Assembly (NCBI GenBank): GCA_964631725.1
Contig: CAZVYX010000003.1
Location: forward strand, 1 to 64,000
Direction: 5' to 3'
Length of the DNA: 64,000 nucleotides
Source of the DNA: GCA-2731375 sp964631725
Lineage (GTDB): Bacteria; Pseudomonadota; Alphaproteobacteria; GCA-2731375
Numbering within the stretch: position 1 is the stretch's first letter; each line of letters starts with the position of its first letter. The translations under genes were made by a program, and so were the position numbers. Positions 1 through 7,252 of the stretch are shown one piece after another. The notes under the pieces are model-generated. The model was not told the DNA's origin, ran no database searches, and saw only the letters and a list, made by a program, of their open reading frames with translations.

Positions 1-132
1 TGGAAGCACCCTACATGAAGTGGGTGTCTGCGTTAACCGGATAGGCACGGATAGATTTAACTATCCGACAATAAATCGCCGGTAAATATTGTATTGGATT
101 GGTTCAATCTTTATTGGAATTGGAGGACGGGC

Positions 133-942
133 ATGAAAAAGATACTTCGCAAATCCATTGTATTCGCCGCGGTTGCGGCACTTACCTTGCATCCGGTCCT
201 GGCGCAGGCTCAGGTCGCCGTCGGGAATGCGAACAAGATCGTCTCCAATGTGCGCGGTGTTTTGCAGGCCAATACCCGCAACCTGGCGGCCAAGGACGAT
301 GTTTTCAGCAACGAAGTCGTTAATACCGGTGCCGACAGCGCCGCGCGTTTTGTCTTTCGTGACAACACGATACTTTCCGTGGGCGCCAGTTCATCCGTGA
401 CCCTGGATAAGTTTGTCTTCGATCCCGATGCCAAGAAATCGACGGTTGCACTGTCCGTGAGCAAGGGCGTCATGCGGTTTGTCTCCGGCAATCTGTCCAA
501 GGACCGCTATACCATCCGCACGCCGACCGCCCTTATCGGCATTCGCGGCACGATCCTCGTGGTCGCCGTGGCCCTCAATGGCATGACAACGGTCACGGTG
601 GTCGAGGGCGCGGTGTCAGTCACCGCCGCCGGAGCCACGACGACCGTGAATTCCGGATTCACCACGACTGTGTCACCGGACGGCCCTCCAACACCGCCGT
701 CGGCCAGCCCGCCGACCCCGCCGCAGGTACAAACCATGCAGACCGCCTTGGGTCCGGAGCCCGGCATAGCAGCGGGCTCACAAGCCAGTCTAGGCGGCTT
801 GGGTGGACTTTCCGCGGGCGCCATAGCTGGTGCCGTGGCCGTGGCCGCGGCGCTGGCGGTCGCGATCTCGGCAGCAGCGTCGGATAGCGATTCCGTAAGC
901 ACCACGGACTCTTCAAGCAGTTCCTCGACCCAGACGAACTAG
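133..942 (+). CDS. Secreted FecR-domain protein
   Basis: The ATG at 133 has GGAGG at 122-126 and begins a signal peptide (MKKILRK, then a hydrophobic stretch ending near AQAQ); an upstream in-frame ATG at 94 lacks these. The mature part carries a FecR domain (roughly residues 40-165), with motifs such as RTPTALIGIRGT and VVEGAVSV typical of the beta-helical FecR fold. A Pro-rich linker (about 178-200), a Gly/Ala-rich hydrophobic segment and a Ser/Thr/Asp tail follow. FecR domains are best known from anti-sigma factors of TonB systems, but no sigma factor or receptor gene lies here and no N-terminal cytoplasmic anti-sigma domain is present. A periplasmic or surface structural role is equally possible. 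269 aa. The family call is firm; the role is unknown. Confidence 0.85.
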   Translation: MKKILRKSIVFAAVAALTLHPVLAQAQVAVGNANKIVSNVRGVLQANTRNLAAKDDVFSNEVVNTGADSAARFVFRDNTILSVGASSSVTLDKFVFDPDAKKSTVALSVSKGVMRFVSGNLSKDRYTIRTPTALIGIRGTILVVAVALNGMTTVTVVEGAVSVTAAGATTTVNSGFTTTVSPDGPPTPPSASPPTPPQVQTMQTALGPEPGIAAGSQASLGGLGGLSAGAIAGAVAVAAALAVAISAAASDSDSVSTTDSSSSSSTQTN

Positions 943-1001
943 TACCCCCGGCTACTTTGATTTAGCCCGCTCCTTTATCTGGGCCGGATCACCAAAACCA
1001 G

Positions 1002-1036
1002 ACGCCCCGGCCGAAAACTCTCGGTCGGGGCGTTTG
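1002..1036. terminator. Hairpin terminator between convergent genes
   Basis: A 13-bp GC-rich stem (ACGCCCCGGCCGA at 1002-1014 with its near-perfect complement at 1021-1033, one G-T pair) encloses a 6-nt loop and is followed by TTTGTGATTT on the plus strand. It sits between the FecR gene and the convergent ThDP enzyme gene, so it may serve both, although the T-run is better on the plus strand. Confidence 0.8.
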
Positions 1037-1057
1037 TGATTTCACACAGTAGGCACT

Positions 1058-2809
1058 CTAGGCGATCCGATCGCCTTTCTTGATCGGCGCGGTGCGGTTG
1101 TCGACACCGGGCAGCATCTTGGTCGGATCACGGGTCACGACGACGTCAACCACCGTGGGACGGCCGCGTTCCGCCATGCCGGTTCGGATCGCGTTGGCCA
1201 GATCGGCGGGATCTTCCACCCGGATGCCCTGACAGCCAAAGTTATCCGCCAGATTGGCATAGTTCATTTCGTTCAAATCCGACGACTGGAAGCGGCCGCC
1301 GAATTGCGCCTGCTGCAATGCCTTGACATAGCCCGATGCGGCATTGTTAACGATCAGGATGGTCAGGCCGAGGTTCAGGCGTCCGGCGGTTTCGAGCTCG
1401 CCAATCACCATATTGAAGCCGCCATCGCCGGTCACGCCCACGACCGGGCGATCGCCCGCGGCGAGCTGTGCGCCCATGCTGCCCGGCAGGCCGTAGCCGA
1501 TCGAGGCAAACCCACGGTTGGCAATATAGGTGCGTCCCGCCATCTTGGTTTCACATAGCAGTCCCGTCCAATGGGCCGCGAAACCGCCGTCGGCGACGAG
1601 AATGCCGTCCTCGGGCAGGGTGTTGTTCAATTCGTGACACATGCGCGCCATATTCACCGGTTGCTCGTCCGAGGTCAGGCGTTCCTCGACTTCCATGCGC
1701 CAGGTGGTCATGCGCTGCGCCACCTCCGCCGCATATTCACCCCGCGCCGCATGCTGGCTGGCCGCGCTGTCTGACAGCTCCGCTGCCAGATCCTCGATTC
1801 CCGCCAGGGCATCGCCCCATAGCGGTACATCAGCCGGCACACAGCGGCCGATCTCCTCCGCCATGATCTCCAGATGGATCAGCGGAATATGCCGGGGCGG
1901 CAGGGTATAGCGCTTGGTCGCGATCTCTCCCATCTTGCAGCCGACCACCAGAATACAGTCGGAGCTTTCGATCACATCATTGGCGATCCGGCTGTAGCGG
2001 CCAAACAGGCCCAAGGCCAGAGCATGCGTGCAGGGAATGGCGCCCTTGCCGGACAAGGTATGGGCGACGGGAATATTCAGGCTTTCGGCAAACGCCGTCA
2101 GGGCCCCTTGGGCCCTGGATAGATGCACGCCGCCGCCCGCCAGGATCACAGGCCGCTTGGCCTTGGCCAACAATGCCGCCGCACGGGCCAGATCATCACG
2201 GGCCGGTCGGCTGCGATAGGCCGGCGAGTTGATCGCGGCGGTATCGGCATAGAGATCATTTTCGTCGAAATCATATTCGCCATGGGCGATATCCTCGGGC
2301 ACGTCCAACAACACCGGCCCGGCCCGGCCGGAGGTTGCGACACCATAGGCCCGGCGCACCAGTTCGGGCACCCGCTGAATGGCCTCGACGCGGATCACTT
2401 CCTTGACCGCCGGAGCCAGGATTTCCAGCTGCTTCGATTCCTGGGTCATGTTTTTCCAGGAATAGTCCCGGTTGCTGTCGCCGGTAATGGCAACCATCGG
2501 CACGCCCGCGTTCAGGCTTTCCACCAGACCGGTGGTCAGATTTGTTGCCCCCGGCCCCAGGGTGGCGTCACAAACACCAGGCCGGCCCGAGACCCTGGCA
2601 AAGGCATCGGCGGCGAAGGCACCGCAACGTTCGTCATTGATCAGGGTATGGGTCAGACCAACCTCGCGCACCGAGTCGTAAAACGGCAATAACTGGAAAC
2701 CGCCCATGCCGAACATCGGCGCCGCGTCGTGCAGCTTCAACATCTCGGCCAGGGCGCGGCCGCCGGTCATGGTACGGGGTGGCTGGTTACTCAGTTTTTC
2801 TTCGGACAT
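1058..2809 (-). CDS. Thiamine-diphosphate enzyme, acetolactate synthase-like
   Basis: The 583-residue protein has the three-domain layout of the acetolactate synthase/benzoylformate decarboxylase superfamily. There is an N-terminal pyrimidine-binding domain with the cofactor-activating Glu in DERCGAFAADAFAR, a central Rossmann-like domain, and a C-terminal pyrophosphate domain with the GDGGFNM...NN signature. Such enzymes condense or decarboxylate 2-oxo acids in the cytoplasm. No acetolactate synthase small subunit is adjacent. Instead the gene lies 3 bp downstream of an unrecognised internally duplicated protein, and the pair diverges from E1 alpha/beta genes. This suggests a specialised 2-oxo-acid or sulfonate-type reaction rather than branched-chain amino acid synthesis; the substrate cannot be read from sequence. 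Confidence 0.88.
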   Translation of the reverse strand: MSEEKLSNQPPRTMTGGRALAEMLKLHDAAPMFGMGGFQLLPFYDSVREVGLTHTLINDERCGAFAADAFARVSGRPGVCDATLGPGATNLTTGLVESLNAGVPMVAITGDSNRDYSWKNMTQESKQLEILAPAVKEVIRVEAIQRVPELVRRAYGVATSGRAGPVLLDVPEDIAHGEYDFDENDLYADTAAINSPAYRSRPARDDLARAAALLAKAKRPVILAGGGVHLSRAQGALTAFAESLNIPVAHTLSGKGAIPCTHALALGLFGRYSRIANDVIESSDCILVVGCKMGEIATKRYTLPPRHIPLIHLEIMAEEIGRCVPADVPLWGDALAGIEDLAAELSDSAASQHAARGEYAAEVAQRMTTWRMEVEERLTSDEQPVNMARMCHELNNTLPEDGILVADGGFAAHWTGLLCETKMAGRTYIANRGFASIGYGLPGSMGAQLAAGDRPVVGVTGDGGFNMVIGELETAGRLNLGLTILIVNNAASGYVKALQQAQFGGRFQSSDLNEMNYANLADNFGCQGIRVEDPADLANAIRTGMAERGRPTVVDVVVTRDPTKMLPGVDNRTAPIKKGDRIA

Positions 2810-2812
2810 GCT

Positions 2813-3622
2813 CTAACTCTCTCCCGATTGGGCCTTTTTTGCGAATACTTGCAGGCTGTCGCCCGCGCCAACGCCTAGGGTGGCGGCGGTTTCGTTCAGA
2901 TGCGAAATGATGCCGGTTTGCCACATGGAACGGGCATCACCGATGCGCGCGGTTTGGCAATCAACGGTAACAGCGGCTATCTTGCGCTGATCCAGGGCCG
3001 GTAGCCGGCTGATGCCGATATTTTCGATACCAACCCCGGCATCGTTGAAGGCACAGGCCAGGACATCATACTTGATGGCAGAGGCCGCCTCCCCGCCCAG
3101 CAAGGCGCCGTGGGAAGCTGTCAAAACAATCTGGCCGACATCTTCCGTGCGCAATAGCGAGGCGGAATCGATGCCCCAGATCTCCGGCCTCTCGCCTTCC
3201 CCGGAAAACAAGAACCGCGCCTCCTCGTACGCGGGCGCGTCGCCGGACGGCGCGGGCGCGCCCGTCATGGCCTCGGCACAGGCCATGGCGGTCTGCCCCG
3301 CGGCGCAGCCCAGGGCGGCAGCCGTCTCGTTGACATGAGAGATCACGCCACGGGCGGCCATGTCGGCGCCATCGCCAATGCGCGCGCTGTCGTGCGCCAC
3401 GGTAGCGCCGGGACGGCCCAGATCATCCAGATACGGCAGCGAAGCAAATCCCGCGCCGTCCAGGCCACCACCGGCATCATTCAAGATAATCGCCCGCGCC
3501 CCGGCCTTGGCCGCAAGATAACCGGCATAGACGCCGCCATGGCTGCCCGCGATCAGAACCTGTCCCACATGTTCGGGGCCCAATTTGGTAACCGTCGGCG
3601 CGGTAACGATTTGAATATCCAT
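2813..3622 (-). CDS. Unrecognised protein with an internal tandem duplication
   Basis: I do not recognise a named family for this 269-aa protein. It consists of two copies of one unit, residues about 19-105 and 162-250, joined by a ~55-residue linker. Matching motifs recur in order: SHGG (27) / SHG (170), NDAG (48) / NDAG (193), ARIGD (80) / ARIGD (225), and ISHVNETAAALG (94) / ISHLNETAATLG (239). No signal peptide or membrane segment is visible, so it should be cytoplasmic. The stop lies 3 bp before the start of the ThDP enzyme gene, implying one transcript and a shared pathway. The conserved Ser/His, Asn/Asp and Asn/Glu positions in both halves suggest two equivalent active or binding sites, or one site at a pseudo-twofold interface (inference). 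Confidence 0.85.
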   Translation of the reverse strand: MDIQIVTAPTVTKLGPEHVGQVLIAGSHGGVYAGYLAAKAGARAIILNDAGGGLDGAGFASLPYLDDLGRPGATVAHDSARIGDGADMAARGVISHVNETAAALGCAAGQTAMACAEAMTGAPAPSGDAPAYEEARFLFSGEGERPEIWGIDSASLLRTEDVGQIVLTASHGALLGGEAASAIKYDVLACAFNDAGVGIENIGISRLPALDQRKIAAVTVDCQTARIGDARSMWQTGIISHLNETAATLGVGAGDSLQVFAKKAQSGES

Positions 3623-3691
3623 AGGCCGCCCTTCTATAGAAGCAAAAAAACCGATACAAGTGCGCCGTAGTTAGCTTATCGGAGGATTGCC

Positions 3692-4705
3692 GTGCCCAAC
3701 GACGCCGCACACCCCAGCCATAATATCGACCGGGACCGTCTGGTCGACCTCTATCGTACCATGCGCCGCATCCGCGCCTTTGAGGAGGCGGCGGAGAAAG
3801 CCTCCATCGACGGCCTGGTGGGCGGTGCCGTGCATCTGTCCATCGGACAGGAAGCGGTCGCCGCCGGCGTCTGCGCCAACCTGCGCCGTAGCGATCAGAT
3901 CACCACCACCCATCGGGGTCATGGTCATTGCATCGCCAAGGGCACGGACCCGGGCGCCATGATGCTGGAGTTGTTCGGCAAGGAGGGCGGCACCTGCGGC
4001 GGCAAGGGCGGCTCCATGCATATCGCTGATTTCGAGGTCGGCATGCTGGGCGCCAACGGCGTGGTCGCCGCCGGCATCCCCATCGCGGTCGGCGCGGCCC
4101 ATGGCGCCAAGCTGATGGGCGAGGACAAGGTGATCGTTTGTTTCTTCGGCGACGGAGCCATCAACCGCGGCCCCTTCATGGAGGGTTTGAACTGGGCCAG
4201 CGTGTTCAAGTTGCCGGTGTTGTTCGTCTGCGAACAAAACGGTTTCGCCTCCACCACCCATTCCGACGCGGTCACGGGCGGCGGCGGCGCCAATGCCCGT
4301 GCCGAAAGTCTGGGCCTGGAAGCGTTCGAGGTCGATGGCAACGATGTCGCCGCCGTTGATGGCTTGGTCGGCGATCTGATCCCGCGAATTCGCGGTGGTG
4401 CGGGACCGATGTTCCTAAGCGCGCGGACCTATCGTTTGAAGGGCCATACCTCGGTCGATCCGGCATTGTACCGCGATCAGGATCATGCGGCGGCACAGTG
4501 GGATGTCGATCCTCTAGTGCGCGCGGCGGAAGAGTTGCGTCGCCTCGGGCTGGCCGATGGCGATTTGTCGGCCATCGACAGCGCCGCGGTTGGTGAAATG
4601 GCGCGGGTCGCGGAGGCGGCGGATGCCGCCCAGACCCCGGCACTGGAACATGCCTTCGCGGATATCCAGGATATCGGCGCGCCGGTTTGGGAGAGTTCGT
4701 CATGA
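3692..4705 (+). CDS. Dehydrogenase E1 component alpha subunit (pyruvate/acetoin type)
   Basis: GTG start at 3692 with GGAGG at 3681-3685. This 337-aa protein is the alpha chain of a heterotetrameric 2-oxo-acid or acetoin dehydrogenase E1. It shows the ThDP-binding motif FFGDGAINRGPFMEGLN with the downstream Asn in CEQNGFAS, and the HRGHGH and KGGSMHI motifs typical of PdhA/AcoA. It overlaps the beta-subunit gene by an ATGA junction, so the two chains are probably translationally coupled. No E2 or E3 gene is in the window, which leaves open whether the complex borrows E2/E3 from elsewhere or acts as a stand-alone ThDP enzyme. Specific substrate not determinable. Confidence 0.92.
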   Translation: MPNDAAHPSHNIDRDRLVDLYRTMRRIRAFEEAAEKASIDGLVGGAVHLSIGQEAVAAGVCANLRRSDQITTTHRGHGHCIAKGTDPGAMMLELFGKEGGTCGGKGGSMHIADFEVGMLGANGVVAAGIPIAVGAAHGAKLMGEDKVIVCFFGDGAINRGPFMEGLNWASVFKLPVLFVCEQNGFASTTHSDAVTGGGGANARAESLGLEAFEVDGNDVAAVDGLVGDLIPRIRGGAGPMFLSARTYRLKGHTSVDPALYRDQDHAAAQWDVDPLVRAAEELRRLGLADGDLSAIDSAAVGEMARVAEAADAAQTPALEHAFADIQDIGAPVWESSS

Positions 4706-5679
4706 GTGTCATCAGCTATCAGGAAGCCGGCTGCCAGGCGGTGGCGGAGGAAATGCGCCGGGACGACCGGGTCTGGGCCCTGGGCGAGGATCTGGGCCGG
4801 GGCGGCGTGTTCGGTCAGTATCGCGGTCTGGTGGAAGAGTTCGGGCCGGAACGTATCGCCGACACGCCGATCTCGGAAGCCACCATCATGGGCGCCTCGG
4901 TCGGCGCCGCGTTGGTGGGCACCCGTCCGGTGGTGGAAATGCGCTTCGCCGATTTTGCCCTGTGTGCCGTGGATGAGATGGTCAATCAGGCCGCCAAGGC
5001 CCGCTTCATGTTCGGCGGCCAGGCCCGTGTCCCCATGGTAATCCGTCAGCCCAGCGGCATGTGGCGCAGCTCGGCGGCCCAGCATTCCCAGTCACTGGAG
5101 GCTTGGTATACCCATATTCCGGGCCTGGTGGTGGCCGCGCCCTATACCCCGGCGGATAACAAGGGCCTGCTGAAGTCAGCCATCCGTTGCGACGACCCGG
5201 TGATCTATATCGAACACAAGGACAACTGGGCCCTGGAAGGCGAAGTGCCCGATGATGATGATTATTTGGTGCCCTTGGGTCCGGCCCGCCTGGCCCGGGA
5301 AGGCGCCGACGTCACCCTTGTGACTTGGTCCAAGATGGTTGGCGTAGCGGAACAGGCCGCTGACCTGGCGGCTGAAAAAGGCATCGATATCGAAATTGTC
5401 GATCTACGCACCTTGTGGCCCTGGGACCAGGAAATGGTCTTTGCCTCGGTGCGGAAGACCAAACGGTTGATGGTGGTGCACGAGGCGGTACAGGTCGGCG
5501 GCTTCGGGGCCGAAATCGCGGCCACGGTGGCCGAACATATGGCGCATGTCCTGGTGGCACCGATTCGCCGGCTTGGCGCCCCGCGCGCACCGATCTCCTA
5601 CGCCAAGCCGCTTGAGGATCTTTTGCGCATTACACCCGCGAAAATACTCGCGGCCATAACAGAGCAAATGCAACAATAA
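4702..5679 (+). CDS. Dehydrogenase E1 component beta subunit
   Basis: The ATG at 4702 overlaps the alpha-subunit stop (ATGA) and is preceded by GGGAGAG; an in-frame TTG 15 nt upstream is unlikely. The ~325-aa protein has the transketolase-like pyrimidine-binding domain (EDLGRGGVFGQYRGL, then ISEATIMGASVGAAL) and the C-terminal domain (LVTWSKMV ... EIVDLRTLWPWD ... HEAVQVGGFGAEIAA) of PdhB/AcoB-type chains. It pairs with the alpha subunit to form the alpha2beta2 E1 with ThDP at the interface. Confidence 0.92.
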   Translation: MSVISYQEAGCQAVAEEMRRDDRVWALGEDLGRGGVFGQYRGLVEEFGPERIADTPISEATIMGASVGAALVGTRPVVEMRFADFALCAVDEMVNQAAKARFMFGGQARVPMVIRQPSGMWRSSAAQHSQSLEAWYTHIPGLVVAAPYTPADNKGLLKSAIRCDDPVIYIEHKDNWALEGEVPDDDDYLVPLGPARLAREGADVTLVTWSKMVGVAEQAADLAAEKGIDIEIVDLRTLWPWDQEMVFASVRKTKRLMVVHEAVQVGGFGAEIAATVAEHMAHVLVAPIRRLGAPRAPISYAKPLEDLLRITPAKILAAITEQMQQ

Positions 5680-5842
5680 CATAACGTTGCACCCCTGGCG
5701 TGAGCTTGACCGAACCGAAAATGGCTAACTCATTCATTTCAGAGACAAAACCCTTACCCGCCCACGCGTTGCACGGCGCCGGTTTTGCGGTTAGATTCGC
5801 CAAGTAATAGTGGGGTATCATCGATGGACAGGCAAAGTTGCG

Positions 5843-6424
5843 ATGGCGCAAAAGTCTCGATGGAGCGTTAGTGGCGTTGAGCCAGAATGCCGGGTAGCCG
5901 CTAAAGTGGCGGCGCGGCGCGCCGGCCTGAGCATCGGTGAATGGTTGAGCCGTGTCATCATGGAAAGCGCCAAGGAATCCATTCAAGGACAGGAACTGGC
6001 GCCGGTAAAAAGTGAACTGCCGTCCGCCCCCTTGAATGAATTGACCGAGGCGATCGAGTCTTTGTCCGAAATCATCCATAAGCAGAACGAACGGGCGGAA
6101 AAGGCCGCCGAGGCGAAGCGAACCCAGGTTGAGGAAACGACAGAGAAACCCGCGACACCGATTTACGAAAGCGTCCGACAACGGGAAGAAGAACGTGAGA
6201 CGAAGTCGGAAGGCCCGCAGCAGGACAGCCAGGTTGATGTCGGGCCGATGCAGGAGCGGGTGCGCGAGGCCGAGGCCAAGGCGGAACGGGCCAGTCTGGC
6301 CATGGCGCCCCTGGAACGCAAGGTCATGCGCCTGTCACAACAGTTGGAAATGCAGCAGGAAGAGGACGGCCCCCGGCGGCCAAGGCCGAAGCGTGGATTG
6401 CTGTCGCGCCTGTTTGGTGAGTGA
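5843..6424 (+). CDS. PodJ-like N-terminal module, coiled-coil protein
   Basis: The ATG at 5843 gives an N-terminus (SRWSVSGVEPECRVAAKVAA followed by RRAGLSIGEWL) that closely resembles the opening of alphaproteobacterial PodJ/SEL1-type polar localisation proteins; a GTG at 5810 is a possible alternative. The rest is highly charged with heptad-like patterning (about residues 60-175), suggesting a coiled coil. It ends in a basic/amphipathic tail, RPKRGLLSRLFGE. Unlike PodJ there is no transmembrane segment, Sel1 repeats or peptidoglycan-binding domain; the protein stops at 193 aa. It may be a small scaffold or adaptor; the role is inferred only from the N-terminal similarity. Confidence 0.75.
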   Translation: MAQKSRWSVSGVEPECRVAAKVAARRAGLSIGEWLSRVIMESAKESIQGQELAPVKSELPSAPLNELTEAIESLSEIIHKQNERAEKAAEAKRTQVEETTEKPATPIYESVRQREEERETKSEGPQQDSQVDVGPMQERVREAEAKAERASLAMAPLERKVMRLSQQLEMQQEEDGPRRPRPKRGLLSRLFGE

Positions 6425-6477
6425 TGCCGATTGCGGTTGCCGTCGTTAAAGACGTCGCCTGGATGGCCTGAACGTCT

Positions 6478-7179
6478 CTAGAAACGCTCCAGATGATGCA
6501 TGACGCCATCATCGCCCGAGCGCGCGTCCAGCCGGTTCGATGGAAAGGCATGCACCGTATCGCGCCCCAGCAGATAAACCCGGAATGGTCCGGGAAAAAT
6601 TGCGCCGAAAGCCGGATCACCAACATCCAAGCCACCCGCATAGGCGCCAAAAGCCGGCAGGATCAGGCGCAGATCGTCCGAGATGAAGCAGCGCCGGGTC
6701 AACCGCCGGCCGCGCAGGCGAACGCTGGCCTTTGGGTGCAGATGTCCGGCGACCTCGCCCGCCGCGCCGCCATTCGCAACATGCCGCAACGTCAACGGAC
6801 CGCACTGCAGATGCGCGAGGCCCGCGCCGCCCAGATGCACCGGTGGACGGGGATCGTGATTGCCAAGTATCCAGAACCATTCCCGCGCGCCGGTCATCGC
6901 CTGGATCGCGGCGATGTCACCGTCCGCCAGCCGCCCCTCGGCCCGCCCATCATGAAAACTATCGCCCAGACAGGCCACGGTTGCCGGGTCGAATTCCCTG
7001 ATGACCGCCGATAGCCGGCGCAAGGTTGCCGCCGTATCGTAGGGCGGCAAAAAGTGGCCACGGTCGGCCCTGGACGAGCCCTTTTCCAGATGCAGATCAG
7101 CAACCATGAGCAGGGATTGTTCCGGCCAGAATATGGCGCCGGAATGATGCGCGACCAAATCTGCCCCATTCACCAACAT
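6478..7179 (-). CDS. pdeM: PdeM-type metallophosphoesterase (ligase-associated DNA damage response)
   Basis: This 233-aa calcineurin-like phosphoesterase carries the metal-binding motifs in order: DLHLEK (D28, H30), GDSFHD (72-77), GNHD (106-109) and GHLHPK near residue 165. The overall arrangement matches PdeM, the endonuclease often encoded with an Lhr-type helicase, an exonuclease and an ATP-dependent ligase. None of those partners is here; the gene stands alone between convergent and divergent neighbours. It is expected to be a cytoplasmic Mn-dependent enzyme. Confidence 0.85.
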   Translation of the reverse strand: MLVNGADLVAHHSGAIFWPEQSLLMVADLHLEKGSSRADRGHFLPPYDTAATLRRLSAVIREFDPATVACLGDSFHDGRAEGRLADGDIAAIQAMTGAREWFWILGNHDPRPPVHLGGAGLAHLQCGPLTLRHVANGGAAGEVAGHLHPKASVRLRGRRLTRRCFISDDLRLILPAFGAYAGGLDVGDPAFGAIFPGPFRVYLLGRDTVHAFPSNRLDARSGDDGVMHHLERF

Positions 7180-7252
7180 GGTTTTCTTCTAGCGCAATTC
7201 AGAGATAATGGGAACGCGTAGGCATCTCTATTCGGACAGGGGGAAGCAGGCC

